Part shown: positions 24,501 through 34,148 of the stretch, in pieces
Layout of the letters: each line of letters begins with the position of its first letter
Numbering within the stretch: position 1 is the stretch's first letter
Origin: Salvator merianae
Lineage: Eukaryota > Chordata > Lepidosauria > Squamata > Teiidae
NCBI GenBank assembly: GCA_003586115.2
Contig: QVOM02000119.1
Location: forward strand, 50,679,428-50,743,427
Length of the DNA stretch: 64,000 bases
Reading direction: 5' to 3'
Made by a program: the position numbers and the translations under genes
The notes under the pieces: generated by a model
What the model was told of the DNA's origin: nothing
Databases searched by the model: none
Seen by the model: only the letters and a program-made list of their open reading frames with translations

Positions 24501-25110
24501 ATCATAAAATCATAGAATCATAGAGTTGGAAGGGACCTCCAGGGTCATCGAGTCCAACCCCCTGCTCAATGCAGGATTCACTAAACCATCCCAGACAGAT
24601 ATCTGTCCAGCCTTTCCTTGAAGACCTCCAGCGAAGGAGAGCCCACCACCTCCTGTGGTAACCTGTTCCAATGACTGATTGCCCTTACGGTCAAAAAGTT
24701 TTTCCTAATATCTAGCCTGTATCTACTCCCTTGAAGTTTCATCCCATTGTTTCTAGTCCTTCCTTCTTGTGCAACTGAGAATAGGGCCAATCCTTCTGCA
24801 CTGTGACAGCCCTTCAGATACTTGAAAACAGCTACCATGTCTCCTCTCAGTCTTCTCTTCTGCAGGCTAAACATTCCTAGGTCCTTTAACCGTTCCTCGT
24901 AGGACATGGTTTGCAGACCACTCACCATTTTGGTCGCCCTTCTCTGAACTTGTTCCAGTTTGTCAATGTCTTTTTTAAACTGGGGTGCCCAGAACTGGAC
25001 ACAATACTCCAGATGAGGTCTGACCAAGGAAGAGTAAAGAGGGATAATTACTTCTCGTGATCTAGACTCTATGCTCCTCTTGATACAGCCCACGATGGTG
25101 TTTGCCTTTT
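24501..25110 (-). mobile_element. CR1 LINE, 5'-truncated copy 2 with an open RT fragment
   Basis: A 170-codon open frame (25093-24581, minus) codes for the C-terminal part of the CR1 reverse transcriptase: [54 protein letters not shown] and [19 protein letters not shown]. The 3' UTR and the ATTCTATGAT-type tail end at 24501. The copy closely resembles that at 4843 but lacks its frameshift. The N-terminal domains are missing, so it is not autonomous. Confidence 0.95.
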
Positions 25111-25162
25111 ACTTGGAAGGCTGCAGGTAATTTATCATTCTTTTGATTTAGGTCTACACAGA

Positions 25163-25672
25163 GGCTGTTTTCACACTTACTATGTTAGCACAGACTAATT
25201 CATCTGTGCTAGTTTAGTACTTTACCACACAGTGTGGACACTGTCTGCACTGCATGGTCGAAAACGGGTTCTGAAACCAGCTACCAGTGTTCACAATGCA
25301 AACACCAGTAGCCATGCCTGATCCTCACCACGGCAGTGGCCGGGAAGCGTCCATCTGCTGCCATGGCGACCAGCAGCACAATGCCCTAATCGGGCCTGCG
25401 AAAGCCTGAATGCTGGATTGCGCCATGTGATGCCCAGTCTGGCCTTGCAATGCCCAATCATGTGCATGCTTGATTGTAGCCACAGCAGTGGCTGGCAAGC
25501 CTCTGGCCACTGCCATGGCAACTGGCAGGCCCATGCAGTGTGCAGGCTCACGCCTGATCGTGTCGGCCCACTGGTGCTGGAATGATCGGCTGATTGCGCC
25601 TGCACACTGCGCGGGCCTGCCGCTGTGGCGATAATCGGGCATCGCAAGGCCAAACTGGGCATTGCATGATTT
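25163..25672. mobile_element. Fold-back element, family C (copy 3), internally duplicated
   Basis: It begins GGCTGTTTTCACAC and contains CACTGTCTGCACTGCATGG. Two related segments each carry an X-box-like palindrome: GCTGCCATGGCGAC (25357-25370) and ACTGCCATGGCAAC (25509-25522). The right end is not clear. The GC-rich interior gives spurious long frames on the minus strand. Confidence 0.6.
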
Positions 25673-26764
25673 TATAACATTATGCATTCTGATTTCAAAA
25701 AATCTTTATCTACAACAAAGAGCCAATTAGAAAATAGATTAATAGTAAGTTTTTCCAGTCACCACAAACCCATGACAGTTATACAAACTCTTCTTGCTAT
25801 CCACATTCCTTGGTGGTAGTTTGACCAAACTGTCTGTGATCATCCATTTCGGATCATGCAGTTTGCACTGACACCTGCAAGTCTTTTCAACATTTATGAA
25901 ACCTGCCTGTTTTGTCAGTGGTTCTGCAACATTTTCCCATATCACAAAAGCTGCAATATAGAGTTGTGTCATACAGAAAGCCTGCAGGAGAGCAATCTAT
26001 GGGTGGGGTGAGGTTGGGGGAAACACTCCAAAAGCCCAGTAAGTTTTAATCCTCAGTCTTAATAATGGAATTTGTTCCCATTACTTGTCTTTTGCTTTAA
26101 ACTTTCTTCCAACTTGAGATTATTTGTTTTAGCACTGCCTAAGTATATGTATATGTTTGATCCCTTCCACACAGTATCAGTTTCATAAAATCACATACCT
26201 TAGGTACCCAATGAAGACACATATTTATATTCAGGCCTTCCCACTTATTCTTCTCACATCATTTTTAATTGTTTTTATGCAAACAGATTACTTTTGTTTT
26301 CTTCTTGTGAATTGTTTCAAGGTTGTAGAATGGGAAATGGTACACAAATATTTTAAATAAATAAAATAAGCAAAATTGCCAGCCTACGCACCCAGCAAAT
26401 TTAACCTGGATTCCTTCTTAGTGGGGGTAAATGAAAGGGAAGGGGGAACCCAGTTCTCATCTACAGTGAAAAACCTGTTTTTCTCCCTGCGGGTGCTCTC
26501 ATAGCAACAAGGCTTTATGCAGGTTCATTGTTCTCTACCCAAGATAATTTCTGTAGATCTAGCATCTAAAATATCCAGCAAAATGCACACAAAAATTCTA
26601 CAGATGTCTAAAATGAATATTTTAATGGCACACACCATTCTCCAACCTATCAGATGTTTTGCCCTATCTCTTCTATGGATATCAAGCAACGCAGTGGCAA
26701 AGCATTTTGAATTAAAGCCCCACATGGGCAGATGCATAGATTTGGACAGTTTGCTTCTGCACTA
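25673..26764. other. Intergenic DNA, nothing recognised
   Basis: The end near 26330-26372 (AAATATTTTAAATAAATAAA) resembles a LINE tail. No gene is supported. Confidence 0.4.
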
Positions 26765-26890
26765 CTTTATTTATCAGGGTCTTTTTTTTTTTTTATCTTG
26801 CCCTTAAACTCGAAAAGGCTCAGAGTTCCTTACATATCCCACTAGATGATTCCTTACCCTTGGGTTTACAATCTAAAAAGACAACACTAG
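26765..26890 (-). mobile_element. LINE/SINE tail fragment
   Basis: TTTATTTATCAGGG, a T run, CTTGCCCTTAAACTC and AGGCTCAGAG follow the antisense layout of the reptile repeat tail seen at 17155. Family uncertain. Confidence 0.35.
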
Positions 26891-27649
26891 GAAAAGGACT
26901 TTGCAAGGGGAAAAGATGATCTGAAAGGACATTGCGGGGGGAGGATCTGATGGTGGGGGGAGCGCAGACAGAGCACCATCCTGTCTTCCCATCTTGTAGC
27001 CTAGTGGCTGCCTGGCTGCCCTCCTGGGTGGCTCTTTAGAAGCACTTTCTTTCTTCTATTTTTAGAAGCGGGGGAACTTGGGAGCAAGCGGGACTTCCTT
27101 CCTTCCGAGCGGACGTGTTCAGGGCCACCAGGATCCGACAAGGGGTGCGTTCAAGGCTGCTCCACAAAGCCGTGACAGCGGCCGAGCTAACGGAGGCGCC
27201 CGGCTCCCTTCCTGCCTGGCTGCGTTGCCTTCCTGAGCGCAGTAGGGAAATGGGTTAACGCGTGGGAACGACTCCTTTGAAAGCCTAGGAATGGTTAATG
27301 GAAGAAAGCGGGGCAACGGGGAGGGAGAGGCGACCTCCTGGGCTTGATTTCAGACTGTGGGAACAATGGGCAATAATTATTAAGCGCCAGCCGCCGCCGC
27401 CGGCTTCGCAAATGCCAAACGGCTTTCTGCGCTACGCTACACATTAACTCCGGCCCACGCTCCGCTTTAATGAAAAGCCGTCGCCTCCCTCTTGCACAAT
27501 TAACTATGCTGGCCCGGAGGGAAGGATAAAGCCTCCCGCACTCACTCGAAGCAGCCGGCGCGCGCTTTCTCTTCTCTGACTTTTTGAGGTCACTAGCGTG
27601 CCTTTAAATAATTCCCCGGGTCTTACAGAAACCAAAGGGGGGGGGGGGG

Positions 27650-27716
27650 CTCTCCCTACCTGTTTCGGAAAAGTGTTATACAGAGGGTGTTTGTTGAACG
27701 AAACAGGTAGGGAGAG
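27650..27716. repeat. Perfect 18-bp inverted repeat in the promoter CpG island
   Basis: CTCTCCCTACCTGTTTCG (27650-27667) is repeated exactly as its reverse complement at 27699-27716 with a 31-base spacer. Both arms contain an ACCTG/CAGGT E-box core. A run of 13 G precedes the left arm. The origin is unclear: a small fold-back insertion or a local inverted duplication. Confidence 0.85.
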
Positions 27717-28185
27717 TCTCCGCCCGTTCGCCTTTCTCTCTCCAACGCCCCCCCCCCCGCGCGGTTCTCGTTTTTATCTTGCTGTCTTGACTCTTGCAAA
27801 ATGCAGGCTCCGTTTTCTCAGGAAAAAAATCCATCTGCGGTGCAACTATGTTTCTAAATAAAGAAACGAGGAGGGGATCCCGCAAGTTCTCGGACAGCAA
27901 CGGATTTACAGGAGGAGGAAACGAGCCCTCAAATTAGCGCGCTTGCTATCCACAAACACGGAGAATGGGGAGGGGGTGGCTTTTGTTCCTCTTCTAACTG
28001 AACCTATTTGTTGTGTAATCGCCGGGTTGCTCCGCGTGAGCTTTAACAGAAGGAAGGAAACTCGAGCCGCAGAGTCAGACGCGTTGCTCTAGCGGCTGCG
28101 GCGTCTTCCCCTCCACCCCCGCCCCCCCGGCTTCCCTCCTTCCTCCCGCTGAGCTGCTGTTGCTGCTTGTTTGCACTCGGCTTAT

Positions 28186-28304
28186 CCGGAGCGGAAATTC
28201 CTTTCCGTTTTTGTGAATGACAAACTCATTAACAATTCATCAACACAACCTGTTCCAGCCGGCCCGTTTCCACGGCAACAGTCCCTTCCGCGACCGCTGA
28301 TTGG
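28186..28304 (+). promoter_or_regulatory. ETS / X-box / CCAAT motif cluster
   Basis: Within 120 bp there are CCGGA (28186-28190), CGGAAA (28192-28197), the reverse ETS core TTTCCG (28202-28207), the X-box-like GTTTCCACGGCAAC (28266-28279), CTTCCG (28285-28290) and the inverted CCAAT motif CTGATTGG (28297-28304). ETS factors are the established mediators of ERK-driven DUSP6 induction in mammals. RFX and NF-Y binding here is inferred from motifs only. Confidence 0.5.
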
Positions 28305-28317
28305 CCGAGCAAGAGAA

Positions 28318-28355
28318 TGTATCCATTGAGACGTTCCATGTTTGTATCCATTGAG
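28318..28355 (+). repeat. Short direct repeat TGTATCCATTGAG x2
   Basis: The 13-mer TGTATCCATTGAG occurs at 28318-28330 and again at 28343-28355, a 25-bp step, just downstream of the CCAAT motif. It may be a small tandem duplication or a pair of factor sites. Confidence 0.6.
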
Positions 28356-28520
28356 GAACTGCCTGGCGCGGGGAGAGAGGGGGGCAGAAGACGAACAGGG
28401 CAGCAGATTAGAAGGGACATTGATCTAGAGAGGAAGAGAGAAAGAGGAGAAAAGCAAAGAAAGAGTCGCCGCCGCCGCCTTGAAGCAAGAACCCGGGCAG
28501 GCTACAAGAAGCTGCTGCAC

Positions 28521-28571
28521 ATGGAGCAGGCAGGCAAAGTCATACACGCAGGAACAGAGCAGGGTGTCTAA
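28521..28571 (+). CDS. Candidate upstream ORF in the DUSP6 leader, 16 aa
   Basis: ATG at 28521 opens MEQAGKVIHAGTEQGV and ends at TAA 28569-28571. The same frame is open from another ATG at 28317 (84 codons), which counts only if transcription starts upstream of it. The context has G at +4 but C at -3. Translation is not shown; upstream ORFs can dampen or time expression of feedback genes. Confidence 0.3.
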   Translation: MEQAGKVIHAGTEQGV

Positions 28572-28777
28572 CAGGATATTAGCGGTGCGGAAGAAAGGCG
28601 CTAAACGCATTTAATTGGATTTCATTCACTCCAGGAGAAGAAGGGAAATTACCTAGCGCGCCTGCTCTGGAGCAACGACTGGCTAAATCCATTCAGGGAT
28701 TCACTAACGAAAAGAAGGAAAGCAAAGAAATCCCACCAGCCTCGGAGTTTCGCATAGCCTCTGCTTGCAGCACCCAG

Positions 28778-28810
28778 ATGCACCGACGACGCCGGCTCGC
28801 GCTTCCCTAG
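28778..28810 (+). CDS. Candidate upstream ORF, 10 aa, arginine-rich
   Basis: ATG 28778-28780 opens MHRRRRLALP and stops at TAG 28808-28810, 177 bases before the main start. It lies in the leader of any transcript starting before it. Its use is inferred, not shown. Confidence 0.3.
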   Translation: MHRRRRLALP

Positions 28811-28987
28811 TGCTGCTGCTGGAGGTTAAACGAGGGGAAGCGGAGAGAGGAGGAGGGAAGGAGTGAACCTCGCGTCAGCCGCAGCCCCTCCGGGGCTAGG
28901 TGGGTGTCTTCCTCGCTCCCCGTGGCCCTTGAGGGAGGGGCGGTTTCTGAAGCCTCCCCGCCGCCCCCCGCCCGGTTTTCTTCCCTC

Positions 28988-29399
28988 ATGCTAGATACGC
29001 TGAGACCCCCCGCGCCCCCTTTCGTGTCGGACATGGCGCTCTGCAAGACGGTGTCGTGGCTCAACGAGCAACTGGAGGGAGGCCACGAGCGGCTGCTGCT
29101 GATGGACTGCCGCCCGCAGGAGCTCTACGAGTCCTCGCACATCGAGTCGGCCATCAACGTGGCTTTGCCGGGCATCATGCTCCGGCGGCTGCAGAAGGGT
29201 AACCTGCCCCTGCGCGCCCTCTTCGCCAGCGGCGTCGAGGAAGAGCGGGAGAAGTTCGCGCGCCGCTGCGGCACCGACACCGTCGTGCTCTACGACGAGA
29301 GCAGCAGCGACTGGAACGAGAACACGGCGGGCGACTCGGTCTTGGGGCTTCTGCTCAAGCGCTTGAAAGACGACGGCTGCAAAGCCTTCTATCTGGAAG
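28988..29399 (+). CDS. DUSP6: DUSP6 coding exon 1: rhodanese/CH2 domain
   Basis: This exon codes for residues 1-137 plus the first base of G138 (phase 1). It ends CTGGAAG followed by the donor GTAAGG. It carries the ERK-docking half of the protein: [19 protein letters not shown] (36-54) and the basic docking motif with R66-R67. The exon is very GC-rich, in line with its position in a CpG island. The first ATG has a weak context (C at -3, C at +4), whereas M16 has G at -3 and G at +4. Confidence 0.96.
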
Positions 29400-32300
29400 G
29401 TAAGGGGTTAACGCGCACGGCCTGGCGCGGGGCCACGAGTGAGCGAGCGGCTTCCCCGGAATTCCCCCCCCTTCCTTAGTTGCTTCCTTCCTTCCGTCAC
29501 CCACCCCCAATCCAGACCTGCTCTTCCTCCTCTCTAACTCCCCCCCCCCCGGCCCATAGAGCCTAGAGAGAGTGTCTAGACTCCTCCAGTCCCCTCCGTC
29601 TGGGCGCAAGACGTCCTCGCCCCCTATTGTGACCAGTGGAGCAGTGCCAGATGGTCCTGGATTTGTTAAAAAGGAAAGTCTTTTCAGAATCAGGGATACG
29701 TCCTCCCTCATCCAAACCGCTCCGATTTTGCAGCCGCCCCGTCGCATGCAGGGAGTCTGAATTTATGGGAGATATATCCCCTTCTTTACTGTCGAAAGGA
29801 GCCTCTGCCAAAAAGTTCTGCGGCCTCAGAAGGTCACTGGAACGGGGTCTGCACAGGCACCCGAATTCCAAATGCCTAAGGAAGGGGGGGAAAGGGAAAT
29901 TCTTTCCTTTTTCCCGCATCCGGCGAACATCAGGAGGGGAGAAGCGGTCACCGTCGGCAGCCGTTTCAGAGCGCCAGGCGCAGGCAGCGATATTTATTTA
30001 ATCTCTTCTCTTCCTTTGTGTTAATTGCCAGGCGAGAGGAGAGGCGCTTGGGGAATTGACTGCTTAGGATACCAAAATTACCTGCGGGAAGACACAATTT
30101 CCTGCTCGTTGGCGAGTTTGGTTCAGCTCCACTTAACCCCAAACAGTATCATTTGAAATAAAATAAAAAGGAAACCGTAATGCCTTTGATATTGTACATT
30201 CAAATAGGTAAAAACCCTTGGGGTTAAATCTGAAACCGCTAGGGAGCTATAAAAGCTTCTGGACTAGTTAGATTGCTTTAAAGATGGATGTCCTTGGTGG
30301 ACAGGTCATAATCCTATTACCTCCTGTCTCCCTTTGTTTGGAACTCTCCCGAGTCGACTCTTGCAACCTTAGGCAGAGGGAGAGGAAAAAAAAGCAACTC
30401 CAGACCACTTCCATCACATCCCGAGATTCTTACATGAATAGATGTTTCTATGGTAACTCTAAATTCAGGAGCCTATTTCATAATTTTACTAACTAGGCTA
30501 TATGTCCGAGATAATAGCTTGCTTTTTTATTAAACCGAAGAGTACTTTGGCTAAGTAAAGAAATGTATAATTCTCGTCCTTTAGAGTAGCATTCCAGAGT
30601 TTGCTGCTTGCATCTGGGTTACTTTACCTTTCCTGGTAGCAGAGTCCTGAGTCTGTTCTATTAGTGGGGCAGTCTGTGTTCAGTTGCACAGGATTCCTCA
30701 ATCACTTAAGGATTTCTATTTATGAATGTCCATCTTTTATTCTGTCACTGTTCATTCCTTTCATATGCTCACTGCTCTACTGAACCTTGCAGAAAGGGAG
30801 ACGGTCCCTTCAGGTTCCAGCTATAAATATTTTTAATCTTAATCTGCCAGTACTATCAGCAAGGAGTCTACTTTTTTGGCAACCTACTTAGATCCTCTTC
30901 CCCTTTCAGCCTTTGTAACAGTCCAACTGTATTCCCTTTTATAACATCTGGATTTCTTTCACCCTATAGCTTTGGGAGACAATCGCAGCGCAGTTCCTCA
31001 TCACAACTTGCTTTCTGCTTTCCTTCCCAGGTGGTTTCAGCAAGTTCCAAGCAGAGTATGCCCTGCATTGTGAAACTAATCTAGACAGTTCCTGTAGCAG
31101 CAGTTCTCCCCCTCTGCCAGTCCTGGGCTTAGGCGGACTCCGCATCAGCTCCGACTCCTCTTCAGACATTGAATCAGACATTGACAGGGATCCTAACAGT
31201 GCCACTGACTCTGACGGCAGCCCCTTATCCAACAACCAGCCTTCTTTTCCCGTGGAGATCTTACCTTACCTCTACCTGGGCTGTGCCAAAGATTCCACTA
31301 ACCTGGACATTCTAGAAGAGTTTGGCATTAAATACATTCTGAATGTCACCCCCAACCTACCTAATCTCTTTGAGAATGCTGGAGAGTTTAAATACAAGCA
31401 GATTCCCATCTCTGACCATTGGAGCCAAAACCTGTCTCAGTTCTTTCCTGAGGCCATCTCGTTTATAGGTGAGACCAAGTTTATAATAACTGTAAAGTAA
31501 TTGGCTGGTGGGTAGTTTTCTTAAGGCTACACTCTTCCACACACTTCAGTGGGAGTTATACTCTTTGAACTTGATGGGGTTGACTCAGAGTTGACATGTG
31601 TTCCTTAGCCTTACTTTGTAGTGCTGAGCTTTTAAAGCCATTTGAAATCTAAGTGCAAAATGACTCAGGATTGTCTAAGATTTCTGCCCTTTTAGCATAC
31701 CTTAGCCTTGTAAGATGAAACCATAACTTTTCCAGCTTTTTCTGAACACATTTAACCTGGCCTAAAGAAGACTTCTCTCAAAAGAAAACAGTTAGCACCC
31801 TCTCCATGAAAAACTCAGCAAACAGTCAGGGTAAAATTCAATATTTTAGCTGGATGGATTAGCTTCTGTCCTTTAGCCAAGATTACCCTGACCTTTTTCA
31901 GGCTAGGTAGACTGGTCTGAATATATTCTTTCTCTAAAAGTGGTGTCTTATATATGCCAACTCAGAGGCAAAGTCCAGTGAAATGATGGCTGCAAAATTG
32001 TATATACTTACCTGGAAGACAGCCCCACTGGACGCAATGGAACTTAAGTTTGAGGAGATCTGTGTAAGAGTGCAGTCTGTGTATCTGAGACTTCTGTAGG
32101 GTTAGAGCAGTCTAAATACTTCAGTTTAGACAACTCTTTCAAAACTCTAATTTTTCAGAAAATAATCTAAGCCAGATGAGCAATAACACCAAGTCAATTT
32201 AGATGTTAGAACATCTTTTTCCCTTCTTTGGGAAGTGATTTGATTATGTTTTTCTTCCGCTCATTTTGGGAAAACTCATTGTGTTATCTGGCTGTGAATA

Positions 32301-33635
32301 CTGTACCATAATCTGATTGAGTGATACTGGTAATAGAGCAGAATGCAGGTAATCTGAGTCCAGCAAGGAGAAACTGTAGGCTGAGCGCCACAAAGAAACT
32401 AATCTTCAGGCATTATAACGTATTTCCTATTACAAAGGAACCCATTTTCTAGCAACATTGACATCTTGTTTCTCCTAATGGACTGCCCCCTGTGACTTCT
32501 CTCTTTCTTTTAAAACAGCTGAATACCTCCATTGTTGAGCTACAGTGCCCAACAGTTGAAGAATAATTAATAGACCTTTGCAGTCAGAAATCAGTCTGTT
32601 TCTCTGGGCAAAAAATGGTGTTATCAGGTTTCCCCATACACTTGCATGATGGAATTCCTTTTTTATGGTTAGGTAATCAATAAAATTAGAGTGGCTGTAG
32701 CCCAGTGGTAGAGGAAACTGCCTGGAAAGCAGAGGGTTGCCAGTTCAATCCTCAGTCTGTCCCTGGAAGTAGGCAATGTCAAACCACTTCTGCACCTCAA
32801 GAAAACTGTATGGAGGTGCCTATGCAGTCAACCAGAAGTTGGCCATGACGATCAAAACAATATTGATAGCATCTTGCAATATGCATACCTTCTTAATGGT
32901 CAGACTCAAAATCCCTTTAAGGTACTACAACTGTCAGCTCCACACCTCCCAAACCCTCCCTATTCTCCTTTGGCCTCAAGGATTCTCCAAAAGGCCACAA
33001 ACCTGTGGCCATTTTGTACAATCACCTTAATATTACAATGGAACATCTATTTAGCCCATTTCGTTTACAAGCATGGGACTGTGCATTGAAACAATGCACA
33101 CAGACAAAAATTATGCCTACTAGTTATAAACATTCTGGGCAGAAGTGTAGTTTTGAACTATTCATGCTATCCTTTGTTTTTTCAGGAATTCTGATCACAA
33201 ATAATATCAGGGAGGTTGGTCGCAGCAATTTTCTATGGCCAGGGAATCATTTTAATCATCGAAGGGAATCCAAAGATGCAGAGTATCACTAGACAGGGTT
33301 GTTCCTTAATCTATATTACATAGGCTCTGGCCCTTTCTGCACTTGACCTTATTTCAGATTATATCTTGGAATAGGGATCTGCCATCGGCATGCTACTGTG
33401 AACTATGGCAGGCCCCACCTGGGGTCTGCTATAATCTGCACTAGTGTGTGGATAGCAGGTCCCTATTCTGGGATATGGTCCAGAATAAAGCCAAGTGCAG
33501 AAAGGGCCACTGATTACATCCCTTGCTTTTATCTCTGTTGGGGCCATTTTGCTTAGCGATGTTAGGAGAGTTGGAAAGACCCAAGTACAGGCCCTGCTTC
33601 CCTGGATGCTTTGGTGTCGTAACATTGGCTAAGTC

Positions 33636-33666
<31 letters not shown>

Positions 33667-34148
33667 TGATGGGAGGTTGATTCTCTCAGCATGGATGGGT
33701 AGGGAAGGATAGCCTGAAATTTTATCAGCATTTATCCAAATCTTTTTGAAATGTATACTATTTTGTTTATGTGAGCTCTGGCTAGGGAGAGAAAGTTTGT
33801 ATCCTTATTTCTCTTTCACTTTGTCTCCATCTCTCTACAGATGAGGCTCGTGGGAAAAATTGTGGGGTGCTTGTGCATTGCCTGGCAGGGATCAGTCGCT
33901 CAGTCACTGTGACAGTTGCCTACCTTATGCAAAAGCTCAACTTGTCCATGAATGATGCCTATGACATAGTCAAGATGAAGAAATCCAACATCTCCCCCAA
34001 CTTCAACTTCATGGGACAGCTGCTGGATTTTGAGAGGACTCTGGGGCTGAACAGCCCCTGTGACAACCGTCTGCCCAACCAGCAGCTCTATTTCACAACC
34101 CCTTCCAACCAAAATGTCTTCCAGGTAGACTCACTGCAGTCCACGTGA
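28988..34148 (+). CDS. DUSP6: DUSP6 (MKP-3) dual-specificity MAP kinase phosphatase, 3 exons, 385 aa
   Basis: The joined exons (28988-29399, 31031-31468, 33841-34148) total 1158 nt, which is 385 codons plus TGA. The protein matches vertebrate DUSP6 along its whole length. It has an N-terminal rhodanese-like/CH2 domain (about 20-140) with the kinase-interaction motif MLRRLQKG (64-71), an acidic serine-rich linker (about 155-205), and a C-terminal phosphatase domain (about 211-360) with general acid D266 and signature HCLAGISRS (C297, R303). The family removes phosphates from Thr and Tyr of ERK1/2 in the cytoplasm and provides negative feedback in FGF/RTK signalling. Mammalian DUSP6, recalled from memory, has 381 residues; the four extra here lie near residues 8-11 and 82-88. 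The start is chosen because M-L-D-T-L-R-P aligns with the family N-terminus and the upstream in-frame extension has no ATG. No frameshift or lost catalytic residue is seen. Confidence 0.97.
29400..31030 (+). other. DUSP6: DUSP6 intron 1
   Basis: The intron is bounded by GTAAGG and TTCCCAG and has phase 1. Its first half stays GC-rich. I recognise no transposon in it. A 14-bp RFX X-box-like palindrome lies at 30444-30457 and an ETS-like TTTCCTG near 30089, so intronic regulatory function is possible. Open frames inside it have no coding similarity. Confidence 0.9.
30444..30457 (+). promoter_or_regulatory. RFX X-box-like palindrome in DUSP6 intron 1
   Basis: GTTTCTATGGTAAC resembles the RFX consensus, with a half-site on each side of the central TATG. 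It lies about 1.05 kb after exon 1 in non-repeat DNA. Confidence 0.35.
31031..31468 (+). CDS. DUSP6: DUSP6 coding exon 2: linker and start of phosphatase domain
   Basis: This exon follows the acceptor TCCTTCCCAG and ends TTTATAG before donor GTGAG. It codes for the rest of G138 to I283 plus the first base of D284. It contains the leucine-rich stretch [12 protein letters not shown] (165-176), which is the nuclear-export region of the family. Two Ser-Pro sites, S163-P164 and S201-P202, correspond to the ERK-phosphorylated serines that mark mammalian DUSP6 for degradation. The general-acid loop ISDHWSQN has D266. Confidence 0.96.
32690..32832 (+). mobile_element. tRNA-derived SINE in DUSP6 intron 2
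   Basis: An A-box-like TAGCCCAGTGG (32698-32708) and a B-box-like AGTTCAATCCT (32742-32752) are correctly spaced for an internal Pol III promoter. The tail has AAACCACTTCTGCACCTCAA and a segment ending AGTTGGCCATGAC, like squamate SINE tails. It is diverged, and its 3' part lacks a clean poly-A. Confidence 0.65.
33329..33508. mobile_element. Fold-back element, family B (copy 1), inside DUSP6 intron 2
   Basis: A 180-bp near-palindrome with ends GGCCCTTTCTGCACTTG and CAAGTGCAGAAAGGGCC. Flanks TCT/ACT are a possible 3-bp duplication with one change. Copies lie at 59779 (complete) and 50110 (partial). In the intron RNA it would fold into a long hairpin. Confidence 0.85.
33636..33663 (+). repeat. 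Poly(A) run of 28
   Basis: 28 consecutive A in intron 2. The sequence before it is not a repeat I recognise, so whether it is a retroposon tail is open. Confidence 0.9.
33841..34148 (+). CDS. DUSP6: DUSP6 coding exon 3: catalytic signature and C-terminus
   Basis: This exon follows a pyrimidine-rich tract and acceptor CTCTCTACAG. It restores D284 and codes to T385 and TGA (34146-34148). It holds the P-loop HCLAGISRS with nucleophile C297 and R303, then the helical part of the DSPc fold. It ends with the conserved DUSP6 tail VDSLQST. Near-identity to the mammalian protein in this exon supports an intact, constrained gene. Confidence 0.97.

Larger units (their letters stand above)
27060..29460. 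promoter_or_regulatory. DUSP6: CpG-rich promoter region of DUSP6
   Basis: GC content and CpG density rise sharply here against the AT-rich flanks. The block covers upstream DNA, 5' UTR, exon 1 and the start of intron 1. No convincing TATA box is seen, as usual for CpG-island promoters. The stretch 27340-27560 and the stretch 28180-28360 look least repeat-like and are the best candidates for conserved promoter sequence. The transcription start is not determined; I infer it lies between about 28360 and 28500, downstream of the CCAAT motif. Confidence 0.75.
31469..33840 (+). other. DUSP6: DUSP6 intron 2, carrying a SINE, a fold-back element and poly(A)
   Basis: The intron is bounded by GTGAG and CTACAG, phase 1. 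It contains a decayed tRNA-derived SINE (about 32690-32830), a 180-bp near-palindromic element (33329-33508) and a run of 28 A (33636-33663). The last two lie 330-180 bases before the exon 3 acceptor. No alternative exon is evident. Confidence 0.88.

Noticed and set aside
25291..25687. Two overlapping minus-strand frames of about 120 codons
   Set aside because: They lie inside a GC-rich family C fold-back element and show no domain.
28904..28987. In-frame upstream extension of DUSP6 (28 residues)
   Set aside because: It begins with GTG, not ATG, and does not resemble the family N-terminus.
29355..29919. Minus-strand frames of 118-130 codons over DUSP6 exon 1 and intron 1
   Set aside because: They are antisense or intronic by-products of GC-rich DNA with no recognisable domain.
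32690..32770. A tRNA gene
   Set aside because: The A and B boxes are present but the stems do not close and a SINE tail follows, so it is a tRNA-derived SINE.
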